From positions 620,001-684,000 of the forward strand of contig JANUWF010002208.1 of NCBI GenBank assembly GCA_026120185.1: a stretch of DNA of 64,000 bases, given 5' to 3'. This document shows, in pieces, positions 1-11,126 of this stretch. Positions within the stretch are counted from its first letter, which is position 1; every line of letters starts with the position of its first letter. The stretch is from Voacanga thouarsii (lineage: Eukaryota; Streptophyta; Magnoliopsida; Gentianales; Apocynaceae). The notes under the pieces are model-generated. The model ran no database searches. It was not told the DNA's origin and worked only from the letters and a program-made list of their open reading frames with translations. The position numbers and the translations under genes are program-made.

Positions 1-690
1 TGTTAATTCTAATATTGTTAGAATTAATTCATATTATGCTACCAATAAGACCAGGAAACCTAATGGGTCACACACAATAAAGGTTTGAATGCTCAAATAT
101 ATTATTTGATAATATTGTGGGGTTAATTAAGAGAAGAGAATATATTTATAGGTGAATTATAAGTTTGTTATAATTCATGGGACCTAATTGTAATTAAGTA
201 AACTTCAAGGACCAATTTGTTGACAATTGGACGTTGAAGGACTAAGTTACAATTTATGGTAATTATAAATCTATAAATATAAGGAAACGGTTTCCTTAGG
301 GTTAGAGACAGACTATTCACGCAATAATAGAGAAACCGTTTCTCTGCATCTCTCTTGATCAAACCCTAGCCCTCTCTCTTCTTGATCAAAACCCTAGCCT
401 CCCGAATTCTACTAGCATAGAATTGTGAGATTGTGAGCATTCAACCTTGTGTGGATTATCATTAGAGGGAGTTCTTTCTTGGACTTCAGTTGAGCTGCAG
501 TGAACGGTTTTAGATAATCTAGATCGCGCCTGCGTTCTTGTTTCTAAAATTTTTGAATTCCGGCTTCACGAGGTAATAGATGCAATCTTCTCCTTTTTCC
601 CGTTTCTATTGCAAACCCGTGATCCATGGCTTAGATTTCTTGTTGTTTTCTACTGCGCTTAATCTGATTATGCATGATAGAAATCCTACA
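1..690 (+). repeat. 3' part of an Angela-like LTR, cut by the window start
   Basis: Bases 1-250 match, in reverse complement, the solo LTR near 17650-17900: both have a block around ACCTAATGGGTCACACACAA, then an AT-rich stretch ending in a GGTTAATT segment. Downstream both have CT-rich leader-like sequence with repeated CCCTAGC. The match weakens after about 300, so this is a related family or subfamily, not a recent copy. The likely LTR end is CCTACA at 690, just before an unrelated tail. No primer-binding site follows, so the internal region is lost. The Angela-like label rests on the LTR start of the related copy and is inference. Confidence 0.6.
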
Positions 691-819
691 AGTATGACGT
701 TCGATAGAAGAAAGTGGCGAGAGAGGATTCATGTGGATGACCACACGTTGCCTGACGTTAGTTCATGTAGCCGACCCCAAGTTACTTGGGATTAAGGCTT
801 AGTTTGTTTGTTTGTTTAT
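691..819 (+). mobile_element. RTE-type LINE (or TS-like SINE) 3' tail remnant
   Basis: A short fragment encodes a RRKWRERIHV-like peptide, as at the C-terminus of plant RTE reverse transcriptases. It is followed by the block TGTAGCCGACCCCAAGTTAC, the sequence TTGGGATTAAGGCTTAG and a short TTTG repeat (803-818). This block plus a TTG-like tail is typical of plant RTE LINE ends and of TS-family SINEs that borrow them. Only about 130 bp remain, which fits 5' truncation. It abuts the end of the preceding LTR. Whether it is LINE or SINE cannot be decided from this fragment. Confidence 0.6.
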
Positions 820-2520
820 TCAATACTATGATGCTATATTCTTTGAGGATGTGTTTTCCATGAAAACTAGTTTGCCTTAAGATATTTCTACTTTAGATTC
901 AGCCTTAACATCTGATCCCATTCCTTATCACGTTGAAATAGTGAAATATATTAGGGCAGGTCCAAATAATTCCAAAACTCAAACTAAGGATTTGGAATAA
1001 TCTAGGAGTAAGAAAGCTATAGTAGTAAAGGACTTTGGAAGTGACTTGATCACTTAAAATATTGAGGATGAACCTTTAACCTTTTAAGCAGCCATGGCTT
1101 CCTCAGAAGCAAGACATTAGAAAAGAGCTGTCAAAAGCAAGATGGATTCCATTGTCTCCAATAGGACATAGGAACTAGTAGATCTCCCTCCTGGGTGCAC
1201 TACAATTAGATGCAAATAGATTTTTAAGAAGAAACTCAAACCAGATGGGATCATAGATAAGTAAAGCTAGATTAGTTGCCAAATAGTTCAAACAAAAAAG
1301 TGAGAACAGACTATTTTGATACCTATTCTCCTGTTGCTCGTCTATCTACAATCTGAGTGCTAATTGCATTGGCTTCTATATATGGTTTCACTATCCACCA
1401 AATGGATGTGAAGACAGCTTTTTTCCATGGTGATCTTCAAGCAGAGATATATATGGATCAACCTAAGGGATTTGTAGCCAAAGAAAATGAGTGAAAAGTC
1501 TGTAAACTTGTTAAATCCCTATATGGGATCTAAAATAAGCACCCAAAAAATGGCATGAAAAGTTTAATAAAACTATTTTATCATTTGGCTTCATCATAAA
1601 TGAGAATAACAAGTGTGTCTACTGTAAGGTTAAAGGTAATGCATATATTGTACTGTGTCTGTAGTAGCAAATGTGATTCTTGGCCTAAAGTTGATTCGCT
1701 CAATTGAGGGGATAACTATCTCTCCATCTCACTATGTTGAGAGCGTTCTTGAGACATATGGTGATCAAAATTGTAGAATTGCTAAAATTCCAAGTGATCC
1801 TTCTATAGTTTTGTTCAAGAATGAAAGTGGTATTTCTATGTCTCAATTAAGACATTCTCAAATTATTAGTAACTTGCAATAACTCGCAAATGGCTCAAGA
1901 ACAGATATTTCATTTTCGGTATCTAAACTGGCAAGATATACAAGTTGTCCAAATCAGACTCATTAGGAGGTCTTGGATAGAGTACTAAGGTAGTTAAGGG
2001 AACAGTTCCCTTGTGCTGCATTATGGGAAATTCCCTACTGTACTTGAAAAATATAGTGATGCAACCTAGATTGCCAAGAACTTTGCTGGCAATGGTTGCA
2101 CTAGATATGTTTTTACATTAAGTGGCAGAGAAATTGCCTGGAAGTCTTGCAAATAGACTTTGATAACCCAATCAACTTTTGAGGCTGAGTTATGTGCCTT
2201 AGATACTACTGAAACGGAAGCTGAATGGTTGTATGGACTATGGTCTTCTTTGCCAATGATCAGCAAGTCCGTTATTGCTATATCTATGCATTGTGATAGT
2301 TAAACTACAATCGCAAAGATAAAGAGTACAAAGTATAATCAAAAGACTAAGAGACACATCCAAGTTAGACTTAAATCTATAAAGGAGTTAGTGTCTGAAA
2401 GGGTGGTGTCTGTTAACTTTGTTGAATCCAAAGATAACGTTGTAGACTCCATAACTAAGGGATTAGAAACATCCTTGTTCCTTAAATCCAGGTTGGGAAT
2501 GGGACTGATAACTCATCAAT
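820..2520 (+). pseudogene. Copia pol remnant: integrase end, reverse transcriptase, RNase H
   Basis: Conceptual translation in several frames gives an integrase/RT linker near 840-1110 (VVKDFGSDLIT, then a MASSEA block). An RVT_2-type reverse transcriptase follows: MDSIVSN, ELVDLPPGC, KKKLKPDG, ARLVAK, QMDVKT, EIYMDQP and WHEKFN between 1140 and 1570. The region that should hold the catalytic YVDD box is missing: after VLCL at about 1660 the sequence jumps to NVILGLKLI. RNase H motifs follow (SWKSCKQTL, TFEAELCALD, AMHCDS, TKRHIQVRLK; 2130-2390). Many stops and frameshifts show it is dead. Gag, protease and most of the integrase are absent, so this is a 5'-truncated Ty1/Copia element ending in the LTR at 3046. 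Confidence 0.85.
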
Positions 2521-3045
2521 GATTCACCTACAATGGCAACTCAACTGACCAAGTAGAGATCCCATAAGGCAGTTCAATGTGGTATAAACAAGCTATTTGA
2601 GTGAATCTGGCACCTATTCTGATATCTTTGTATCTAGGTCCTTTCCCTGAAAACTTATAGTGTGTTTACTGTAATTAGTAAGAGTTTTGACTCTGAATGG
2701 GATCAAGTCTTTTAGACAGGATGCTAACAGTACATCCTTTTAGATTGCCAACTATGTGAGTGGTGTTGTGAGGCCACAACTAAAAGAAATTGGGTTTTCT
2801 CTGAATAGGATTAGGATATATGGCCATAATGTGCCAACCCTAAAAATTGTCTCCATAGCAGATAGTCTATTGTTACCAATGGACATCATCACACAAAAAG
2901 GTTCAGATTCAAGGCTCAAGTCTATTTGTTCTTGTGAGGGCATAAGTTAGATAGCTTAGGTAGTGGTTTAAACTAGAAGGTAACATTCACGAAAGCAGAT
3001 TATGTAAATCCTGGGTTGTCTTTAACTATAGATTTGTGGGGGGAT
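2521..3045 (+). other. 3' non-coding part of the decayed Copia, with polypurine tract
   Basis: No protein domain is visible between the RNase H end and the LTR. The last bases form a G-rich tract (TTTGTGGGGGGAT, 3033-3045) directly before the LTR. This is where a plus-strand priming polypurine tract belongs in an LTR retrotransposon. The overlapping short open frames at 2752-2950 on both strands have no recognisable content. Confidence 0.55.
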
Positions 3046-4064
3046 TGTTGAAAATGGAAATTTTGGGAGTTAATAATTTTTAACTCATGATTAGTTGGCC
3101 TAAAACAATTAATGAGAGTTATTTTTGACATATTAGAGATTGTTTTAATTATGGTAGAAGCTATTTTCATGGTGAAAATCCATAATTAAATGTCATTAAA
3201 GTTAAGTGTTTAACCCTTTGGGAACTTATATTATACATGAGTCCGACATAGAAAAAATTGAGAAGTGTGGAAGCTTTTATATACTAAAAGGCTTTTCTAT
3301 AGACTTGACAGAAAAGCCTAAGGTAGTGGGACAGCCACACGCCCGCCCCGCCCGGGCTTGGGCTTAGCCATGTTTTCACGTTTCTCTCTTTTTATTTTAC
3401 CCAATTAACTCTAACTTGTACAAAAAAAGAAAAGATAAAAACTACTAAGAGTTAGGTCTCCTAATTCGGAATGGTGTAGGGTTTTTCTTGAGGTTATGTT
3501 AAAAGGAAAAATGGAACAGAGCTGCCGCTCTAGTTGTTTTTTCTTGGAAAAAATTACCTCTTCTATTCTCTTTGTCGCAACCTATATTTTCTGACTTAAC
3601 GGGACAGATTCGCTGAGAAGATTTTCGAGATGATTGCAGTTGGTCTGTGTTGACGGCGATCTGAGACCATCTTATCTTACAAGGAGAGTCATTGTACCCA
3701 TCACACTAGTAAGTGGGGAAAATAACTTCTTAAAAGCAAATCAGTATTAAACTGGTGATTCGGTCAGCCTGTCCAGAGCAGAGCCAGCACTGGATACGTC
3801 TTCTGTGGATGAAGCCGGGTCTATTTTGGAAGAACAGTGCCCGTGTTGTGCTCATATCCCACGTGCAAGTCTTTCAAGTCCGTTACTGACTTACTTTTCT
3901 ATTTTGAATTCTGTCTGGTTGCTTTGCATTTGGACTGTTTAGCCTTGTCGGCTTTATTGATAATTGATAATTTCCGTTTTGTTATAGCCCTGGTCGGGTA
4001 TAGGTGACACTTTTCAATTCAGTTGAGTAGCTTGTTTGTGCTCATCGATACCTGTTTTCTAACA
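3046..4064 (+). repeat. 3' LTR of the decayed Copia element
   Basis: The 1,019-bp stretch begins TGTTGAAAATGG after the polypurine tract and ends TTTTCTAACA, giving the usual TG...CA ends. It holds a GC-rich patch near 3340 and a CTTTTATATA segment near 3270 that may be a promoter. No matching 5' LTR is in the window, so a target duplication cannot be tested. Confidence 0.65.
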
Positions 4065-4190
4065 ACCAATAACTCTTTGAAGGGAGTGTAAATAAATGTG
4101 TTGCTTTTCCATCCACTCTTCTTCTTGATCATGCAAGATTCTTGTAGCTCCATTAGGTTTGATGAATAGGAAACATAACATTGCTAACCA

Positions 4191-4522
4191 TGTGAAAATG
4201 TAAGATGTGCAGAAAGGGAAAATGAGTTCTTCATCTTCAGTCAAAAAATTGAATTAAAATCTGTACAAATGGGGTATATATACACCTAATAAACCTGTAA
4301 CAAACTTTAATCTCTCTATCTGTCTTAACTCCCGAATCTAATTACAATTACAATGAATTATAGCTAGTAGAAGTTTGGCAGAGGCTATGATTTGCTGACT
4401 CAGCTATCGAGTTGTTGTGCAAGTGAAATACAGTAGTGACAGCTGAATTGTAAAGAGATGGTAGTGCTGCTGATGTGGTGGATGATGCTACTATGGAGGC
4501 TACTGATGTGGAGGTTTTAACA
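4191..4522 (-). repeat. 3' LTR of the left Copia copy
   Basis: A 332-bp LTR read on the minus strand: it starts TGTTAAAACCTCC (4522 downward) and ends CATTTTCACA (4191). It matches the middle and right LTRs over nearly its whole length, including the shared CT-rich and AATTACAATTACAATG segments. A purine-rich stretch lies just inside at about 4523-4533. Confidence 0.85.
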
Positions 4523-7500
4523 CCCTCCTAAATCCAAGATGGGCATTTATAGAGCTGTAAAGATTAATAACAGGCAAGGCATGCAAATTGTTCCAAAACT
4601 ATGCTGGAGACAAAGCCTTAGTGAAGATATCAGCAAATTGAGCTGATGAACGGACCCGCAGTGGCTTGGTTAGACCAAATGCAAACTTCTCATGGACACA
4701 ATGGCAATCAAGCTCGAGATGCTTAGTTCTTTCATAAAAGCTGCTATTTTCTGTAATTTGTATAGCTCCTCTATTATCACAAAATAAAGAATTTGGTAGT
4801 GCAGGAAGGAACTGTAATTCTATAAGCATATAAGTTAGCCATTGAATTTCACATGTAACTTGTCTCATAACTCTATATTCAACTTTTGTAGAACTAAGAG
4901 ACACTATGGTTTGTTTCTTTGACTTTCATGAAATCAAAGAATCTCCAAGAAAGACACAAAATCCAGTGGCAGATTTCCTTTTCTCATTACACTCTCTCCA
5001 ACCTAAATCACTATATGTTGTCAATTTATTGTTTAAAATGACTAGAAAGAACATGCCTTAACTAGTTGCAGTTTTGAATACCTCAAAATTTGTATGCTGC
5101 CAATAAATGTCCCTTAGTAGGTTTATCTAAAAACTAAGAAAGTTGTTGCACTCCATAACAGATATCGGTTCGTGTGGCTATCAAATATAAAAGCATTCCA
5201 ACAATTTGTCTAAATAGATGATTTGAAGATAATTCTTGAGAACCAACATATCCTTTGACACTGTAATCCATAGATAGATATAGACTTGCTGCCTAGAAAA
5301 CCAAATTTAGTCAACATCTCCAATGCATATTTCTTTGGCACAAAGTAATCCCTTTTTCTGTTCTAGCAATCTCCATTCTCAGAAAATATCTCAAAAGCCC
5401 AAGATCTTTAATAGAAAATTCTTGTTCCAATTGGTGTTTAACTCTATCAATCTTAATGAGATCAATTCCTACCAAGATCAAATCATCTACATAGATAAAA
5501 AGGACAGTGATACTGCAATGATGCCTTTTAATGAACAAACTAGGATCACTAGCAACATTTGTGTATCCTTGATGCAATAAAGAATTACTCAATTTCTGAT
5601 GCCATTGCCTACTTACCTGTTTGAGGCCATATAAGGATTTACTGAGTGTAACCTATGGCTACTAATCGAGCCTTATACCTCTCAATTGTTCCATTGCTTT
5701 ATGCTTGATCTTGAACATCCATTTGTAGCCAATTGCTATTTTATTTTATGGTAACTGGACCAATGTCAAAGTCTGACTTTTCTCAAGTGCTAAAATTTCT
5801 GCTTTTATAGTTGTCTTCCACTCCTCTAACTACATAGCCTCATGAAAACTATTAGGTTCCTTATGGAAAGGTATGTTCATTACATAAGATTTATATCCAG
5901 GGCCAAGATGATATAGTGTATATACAAAATGTATAGAATGACAAGAAGAACACAAAGGAAGAGCATTGTAGACATAGTCATCAAGATAGGCAGGTTTATG
6001 TTTTTCTCTAATAGACTTCCTTACAAAGTGCACATGATCAAGTTGTAAGGGTAGATCACTAGAGTCATTTACAATCATACAAGACGAATTGCAAGATGGA
6101 ATTTCTGTAGTAGAATGATCAAAAAATAGAAAATGAGTACTAATATGATCAGATATGCAGGATCTTTGTCTAAAAGGAAAGATGAATTCATGGAATGTCA
6201 TATTTCTAAAGACAGAAATTTTGTTAGACTACAGATCAAGCAAAATATAACCTTTGCTAAGATGTGATAGACCAAGATACACTGATGGTTTACCTTTTGG
6301 GTCTAATTTGGAATGACTTGGTTCTAGATTGACAACAAAACAAAGACAACCAAAAACCTTGAGTTATTCATACTTAGGAACTCTAGAATACAACAATTCA
6401 TAAGGACTTCTGTTGTTGAGCAGAAGAGTAGGGGTGAGATTAATAAGATATATAGCATATTAGATACAGAAACCCCAATATCCAATAGAAACATTGGACG
6501 AATAATTCATAGCCCTTCCCACATTTAACAAGTGTTGATGCTTTCTTTCTACTATACCATTCTGATGCGGAATATAAGGATAAGATTTTTTGGGAATAAT
6601 CCCTCTAGATTGATAGAATTTAGGCATGACAAACTCAACTGCATTATCTATTCTAATTATTTTGATTCTTTTGCTAAATTGTGTTTCAACATATACATAT
6701 AAATCACAAATGAGCTTTTATGTTTTAGCCTTACACTTCATCTGAAAAATCTAAGTAAATCTAGTATGATCATCAACGATTGTCAAGAAATACTTCTAAG
6801 CATGAATAACATTGTCTGTGATATTTGGACCCCAAATATCAATATGAATCAGATCAAATGGAGAAACAAAATTTGAAACACTAACAGGAAGACTAAGTCT
6901 GTGATATTTGGAAACAGAACAAATATTACAAATGCCTTCTTCTGCATTCATTACAATAGAAGTAGAATGTTGAAGTTCATTGAGGATTCTATGCGGTACA
7001 TGACCAAGTCTATAAAGCCATAATATTGATTTAAGAAAGGCTAAGGAGCAAAGAGTGTGAGAGACTGAAGATGCTGCTAGTTATGACAGATAGTATAAAC
7101 CATGATGAAGTTTAGCTAATCCAATCATCTTCATCTTGGTAATATCCTGGATGAAACTACAATCAGTTTGAAAAGTTACTTTATAATTTTATTGCTCTAC
7201 TAATTTAGAAATTGAAACAAGATTAAAATGAAAACTAGGAATAAGAAGAACATTAGACAGTAGCAAATGCTCATTTAGTCTAACAGTCCATTTATAAGTA
7301 ACTGGTACTGTTTGAACATGAGGTAAACCAATATGCATATTGATCACAGAAAAATATGTATCAAAGAGCTGTAGAGAATTGCAAATATGATCAGCAGCAC
7401 CTGAATCTAAAATCCAATGTAATGAATTTGACTTGCATAAAATACCTGAACCTTGTTCATTGAACTTAGCAGTGAGAGCAGTAGCTTGACTAGCTACTGC

Positions 7501-8238
7501 ATCAGCATGATTAGGATTTTAGTCTGCACTCTTCTTCTGTAACAAATCAACTAACTGCTGATATTGAAGTGTTGATAATCTATACAAACCTTCTGTTGAC
7601 CCTCGACTGCCTTATGATTTCAACTGAGCATTTCCCAAAGTTAGCTGAGCTACCTTGCTGAACATTCATACTTCCCCTTCCTTTATACCCTACTGGATAT
7701 CCATGCTTCTTATAACAAATCTCTATGGTATGACCATTCAAACCACAATAAGTACAATCTAATCGTTTCTTATCGAATCTCCTAAACTATCCTCCTACAG
7801 TATTAGCATATTGAGCAGATTACATATTTCCTCCTAATGTCTGAATTCCAGATATACATGTTTCATTAACAGATTTGTACAAATTCACACTACATGTTCC
7901 TAAAGTAGAATTGAAACCATTTCTAGCTGCCATAACAAGATGATCTAACGATTGAAATGAGTTTCCAATATGTGAACTGCCGTACCTCTTTCAGTTTCAA
8001 TTACCATACAAAACACTTGATTTATACCAGGTAAATGACTCATCAGCAAAACTTGAGATTTTAGTATACTAAAATTATCATTGAGACTTTTTATAAACCA
8101 AATCATATAATATCCTTTAATCTATTTTCTAACATTGCTAGACTCTTTACAAGTATAACATGGAATTGGCCTCAAATCCAACATTTCATCCCACAAAGAC
8201 TTCAGATTAGTAAAATATTGAGTTACAGTACAACTACC

Positions 8239-10286
8239 TGTTGGATTGTATGCCCTCTTAGACTAGGTTTCTGATGTAAAATCGAATTATTTAATAAAAG
8301 AATTTATTTTAAGAAATTGTTTGTGAATTTACTTTTTGTTTGTGCACGATTTTCGTTTGGAACAGACCCATTGTGTTTAAATAAGTGATCCATGTGAATG
8401 GTGGTCTTTCACAGTAAGGTATGGATCACGGGTTATTTAACACATAAACATTTGTTCTTAACCTATTGATGAGACTGGGAACCTCATCATGTCTAGGTTA
8501 TTATGTTATGAATTCCAAATCGGGAATGTCTTACCTTTAGCCAGTGGGTAGTCCACTCACTTCATGACATAAGCGTATTTGAATACGTAGAACAGGACCT
8601 GTAGTAGTGGTTTCTCAAAGTACTATATGGTAGAAACCTAGACTACTACCGCTACAGCGTGGACTAGTACTCTACGACTTGAGTATGAGTTGGTGGTCTA
8701 GCGAAGCTGAAAGCATATACCTTGATTTGCTGTAGTTGAGGTTCTATCATAGGGCCAATATACTTGCATGTTGGGTATGTGTGACTAGTTAGTTAAGACA
8801 GGACTTATACAAGATAGTTTACGCACTATATCGCCCATTGTGGTTGTCCAAATGGTCTAAATTATCCAGGGCCACGGGAAACATGACTTGGATGTTTGCT
8901 TTAGGGTAGCTCCCTTGGAAAGCGGAAACACTCCGGAAGTCGTGGATCATTGGACTAGAAGCCTAAGGATGGTAGATGTCATTTAGGGGGTGTTAGTACA
9001 CTTCTTCCTCTCTAAATGTACGGCGATGTGTAGAGGGGTATTTTAGTCATTTCACCTGTAGGTCGGAGACTTTGCGAATGTAGCATTGTCCTTGGGGTCA
9101 ATATTTCCTTATGGTGATATTAGGAAATATTTAAAATGCAAAATACAGCTATTTATATAGCAGGGGTATTTTGGTCATTTTAGCAGCCAAGGCGATGTGT
9201 CTTTTTGGTCCTCGGGATAGCCCGTAAGTCCTAACTATTTTTGGGTTGAGGAATTGGTCTCAGTTGAAGAGGATTTTATTTTATTTTGTTTTATTTTATT
9301 TTATTCAGGAAGTCTAATTTATTATTGGACTGAAATAAATTAAATAAATAAATAAATAAATAAAATAGGAGTTGAGAGAAATTAATTATCTAGTTTATTT
9401 GGTTAATTAATTATTCAGGGCCTAGGTCCAGTATGAATAATTAAGAAATTAACCTGGGCTTAAACTAGGGGAAATAATTAATGTTTAATTATTTATTGGG
9501 TTATTTATATAGGCCCAAGAAATAAATAATTAAAGATTAATTAATATGGTTCATTTGGGCTTATTAATTATTTATTGGGTTACTTATGTAAGCCCAGAAA
9601 ATAAATAATTAATATTTATTATTTTGGGCCTTTTGGGTCCAAGAAAAATAATAAATATTTATCTGGCCCAATAGCTTGGACCTTAGGGTTTTTTCCAGAT
9701 ACGGTTAAGAGGAATTTAAGGTTAGGCCAAACTGTTTCTCATGATAACATCCGGGTGTTTTGAAATCCCGGGGAGATATTTATCAGAGATTGAGAGACCT
9801 AGTTTAGGCCAAATATAAACAACTCTTTGAAAAGGAAAAACCCTAATTTCTTTCCCTAGCCTTACACACTCACGTGACTCTCTCTCTCTGGGAACTCTCG
9901 TTTTTCCCTCTCCCTTCCTCTGTGGTTTCTTCTTGTTCTTTGCTAATCAATAGCGAAAGAACTAAGGAGTTTTGAGACCGTTTCTCTTTCCCATTGTGTT
10001 CATCCACTAGAGGTTAGGCTGAGGAATATCCCGAGAGCTGGAGAGCTAAGCGTTAATGCAAACAAGGCGAAGTCGAAGGCTAGTGGGTGTTCAACCGGAA
10101 GCTCCTTCAAGTGTGTAAAGCGAGGCGATTCCAGCCGTTCATTCTGTTCCTACGCAACCTAGGAGGGTTAAGGAACGCAAAGGTATGATCTTCACGCTTC
10201 CGCATGGCCTTTATGGCTCGCGTTTTATTTTTCTCCAATTTTTTTTTAACTTACGATGCATGCCCCTGTTTCTGCGTTTTCCATCA
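8239..10286 (+). mobile_element. Solo LTR of a Copia family, inside the left Copia gag
   Basis: The 2,048-bp insert starts TGTTGGATTGTATGCC and ends TTTTCCATCA. It is flanked by a perfect 5-bp duplication CTACC (8234-8238 and 10287-10291). Removing it rejoins the gag sequence as in the intact right copy (near 15030-15045). It shares its first several hundred bases with the LTRs at 45331 and 52719 but is longer and diverged, so it is a related subfamily. No internal region remains, so this is a solo LTR left by LTR-LTR recombination. It contains short tandem repeats (TTTTA)n near 9270-9305 and (AAAT)n near 9335-9362. Confidence 0.9.
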
Positions 10287-10781
10287 CTACCTTGCCTTAA
10301 ATTATGTATTTCCTCAATGAGATTTGACAAGCACAACATATCTCCTTAATTAAATCTCTCATTAAGCTCCTTCCTTATGTCTATAGTAGTTCTCTTATAC
10401 AGTATTGATTTGGCAATTTTTAGTGTGCACTACTTCATCAACCTAGCCATTACCAAATTGTCACACTGCTTCCATAGTTCATATATCCTGTCTCTTGGAA
10501 TTGGTATGGCAAAAGAAGGATCTATAAAATGTTCTTTATGTTTACACAAGAGTGCCACACACATCTATCTACTCCAGGTTTGATAATTATTCGCGTTAAG
10601 CAAAGGAGTTACTAACACCAAAGAAGGACAATTACTCGGATGAATATAGTACGAATTTGGTGCTACATATTCTGCAATTACAGGAACTAGATTTGCATGC
10701 TTGTAAATAAAAAATGACAATGAAGAAAAATTAAGAAATAGCAGAAGTAAAATCAAAATGGTGCTCAATTCATATGAACCA

Positions 10782-10794
10782 GACTATGACACCA
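10782..10794 (-). promoter_or_regulatory. Primer-binding site of the left Copia copy
   Basis: Directly after the LTR end (CACA at 10795 on the minus strand) comes TGGTGTCATAGTC. This is close to TGGTATCAGAGC, the common plant site for priming by the initiator methionine tRNA. The right copy has only a degraded form of it next to its LTR (about 15520-15536). Confidence 0.6.
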
Positions 10795-11126
10795 TGTGAA
10801 ATCATAAGATATGTAGAGAGGGAAAATGAGCTCTTCATCTTCATTCAAAAAACTGAATTAAAATCTGTACAAATAGGGTATTTAAACACCTAATTAATCT
10901 GTAACTAACTCTAAGCTCTCTATTTTTCATAACACACTAATCTAATTACAATTACAATGAATTACAGCTAGCAGAAGTCTGGCAGAGGCTGTGATTTGCT
11001 AACTTAGCTGTGGAGTTGTTGTGCAAGTGAAATGCAGCAGTGACAGCTGAATTGTAAAGAGATGGTGCCGCTACTGATATATTAGATGCTGGTGCTGTGG
11101 AGGCTACTGATATGGAGGTTTTAACA
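10795..11126 (-). repeat. Shared middle LTR of the tandem Copia
   Basis: The 332-bp LTR is bounded on its right by the polypurine tract AGATTAGGGGGGG (minus strand, 11139-11127) and on its left by the primer-binding site. It starts TGTTAAAACCTCC and ends GATTTCACA on the minus strand. Because both flanking signals are present, it closes one element and opens the next. Confidence 0.85.

Larger units (their letters stand above)
4523..10794 (-). pseudogene. Left Copia gag-pol remnant, split by a solo LTR
   Basis: Read on the minus strand. Gag N-terminus at about 10697-10380 (VAPNSYYIHPSNCPS, LLNANNYQTWSR); a 1-bp loss just after the ATG shifts the frame. Gag resumes left of the solo LTR at 8233 and includes an intact zinc knuckle, CTYCGLNGHTIEIC, near 7760-7710. 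The protease motif WILDSGAADHI is intact near 7410. GAG-pre-integrase and integrase fill about 7260-6350, and a linker frame lies at 6201-5830. The RT carries an intact YVDD (about 5490) but has lost some 210 bp at about 5640 relative to the right copy. RNase H lies at 4904-4599 (LFCDNRGAIQI, ERTKHLELDCH, FADIFTK). Stops and shifts are scattered throughout. Confidence 0.85.

Noticed and set aside
580..795. 71-codon frame as a small gene
   Set aside because: Its first half is LTR sequence and its second half the end of an RTE-type element, so the frame crosses a junction.
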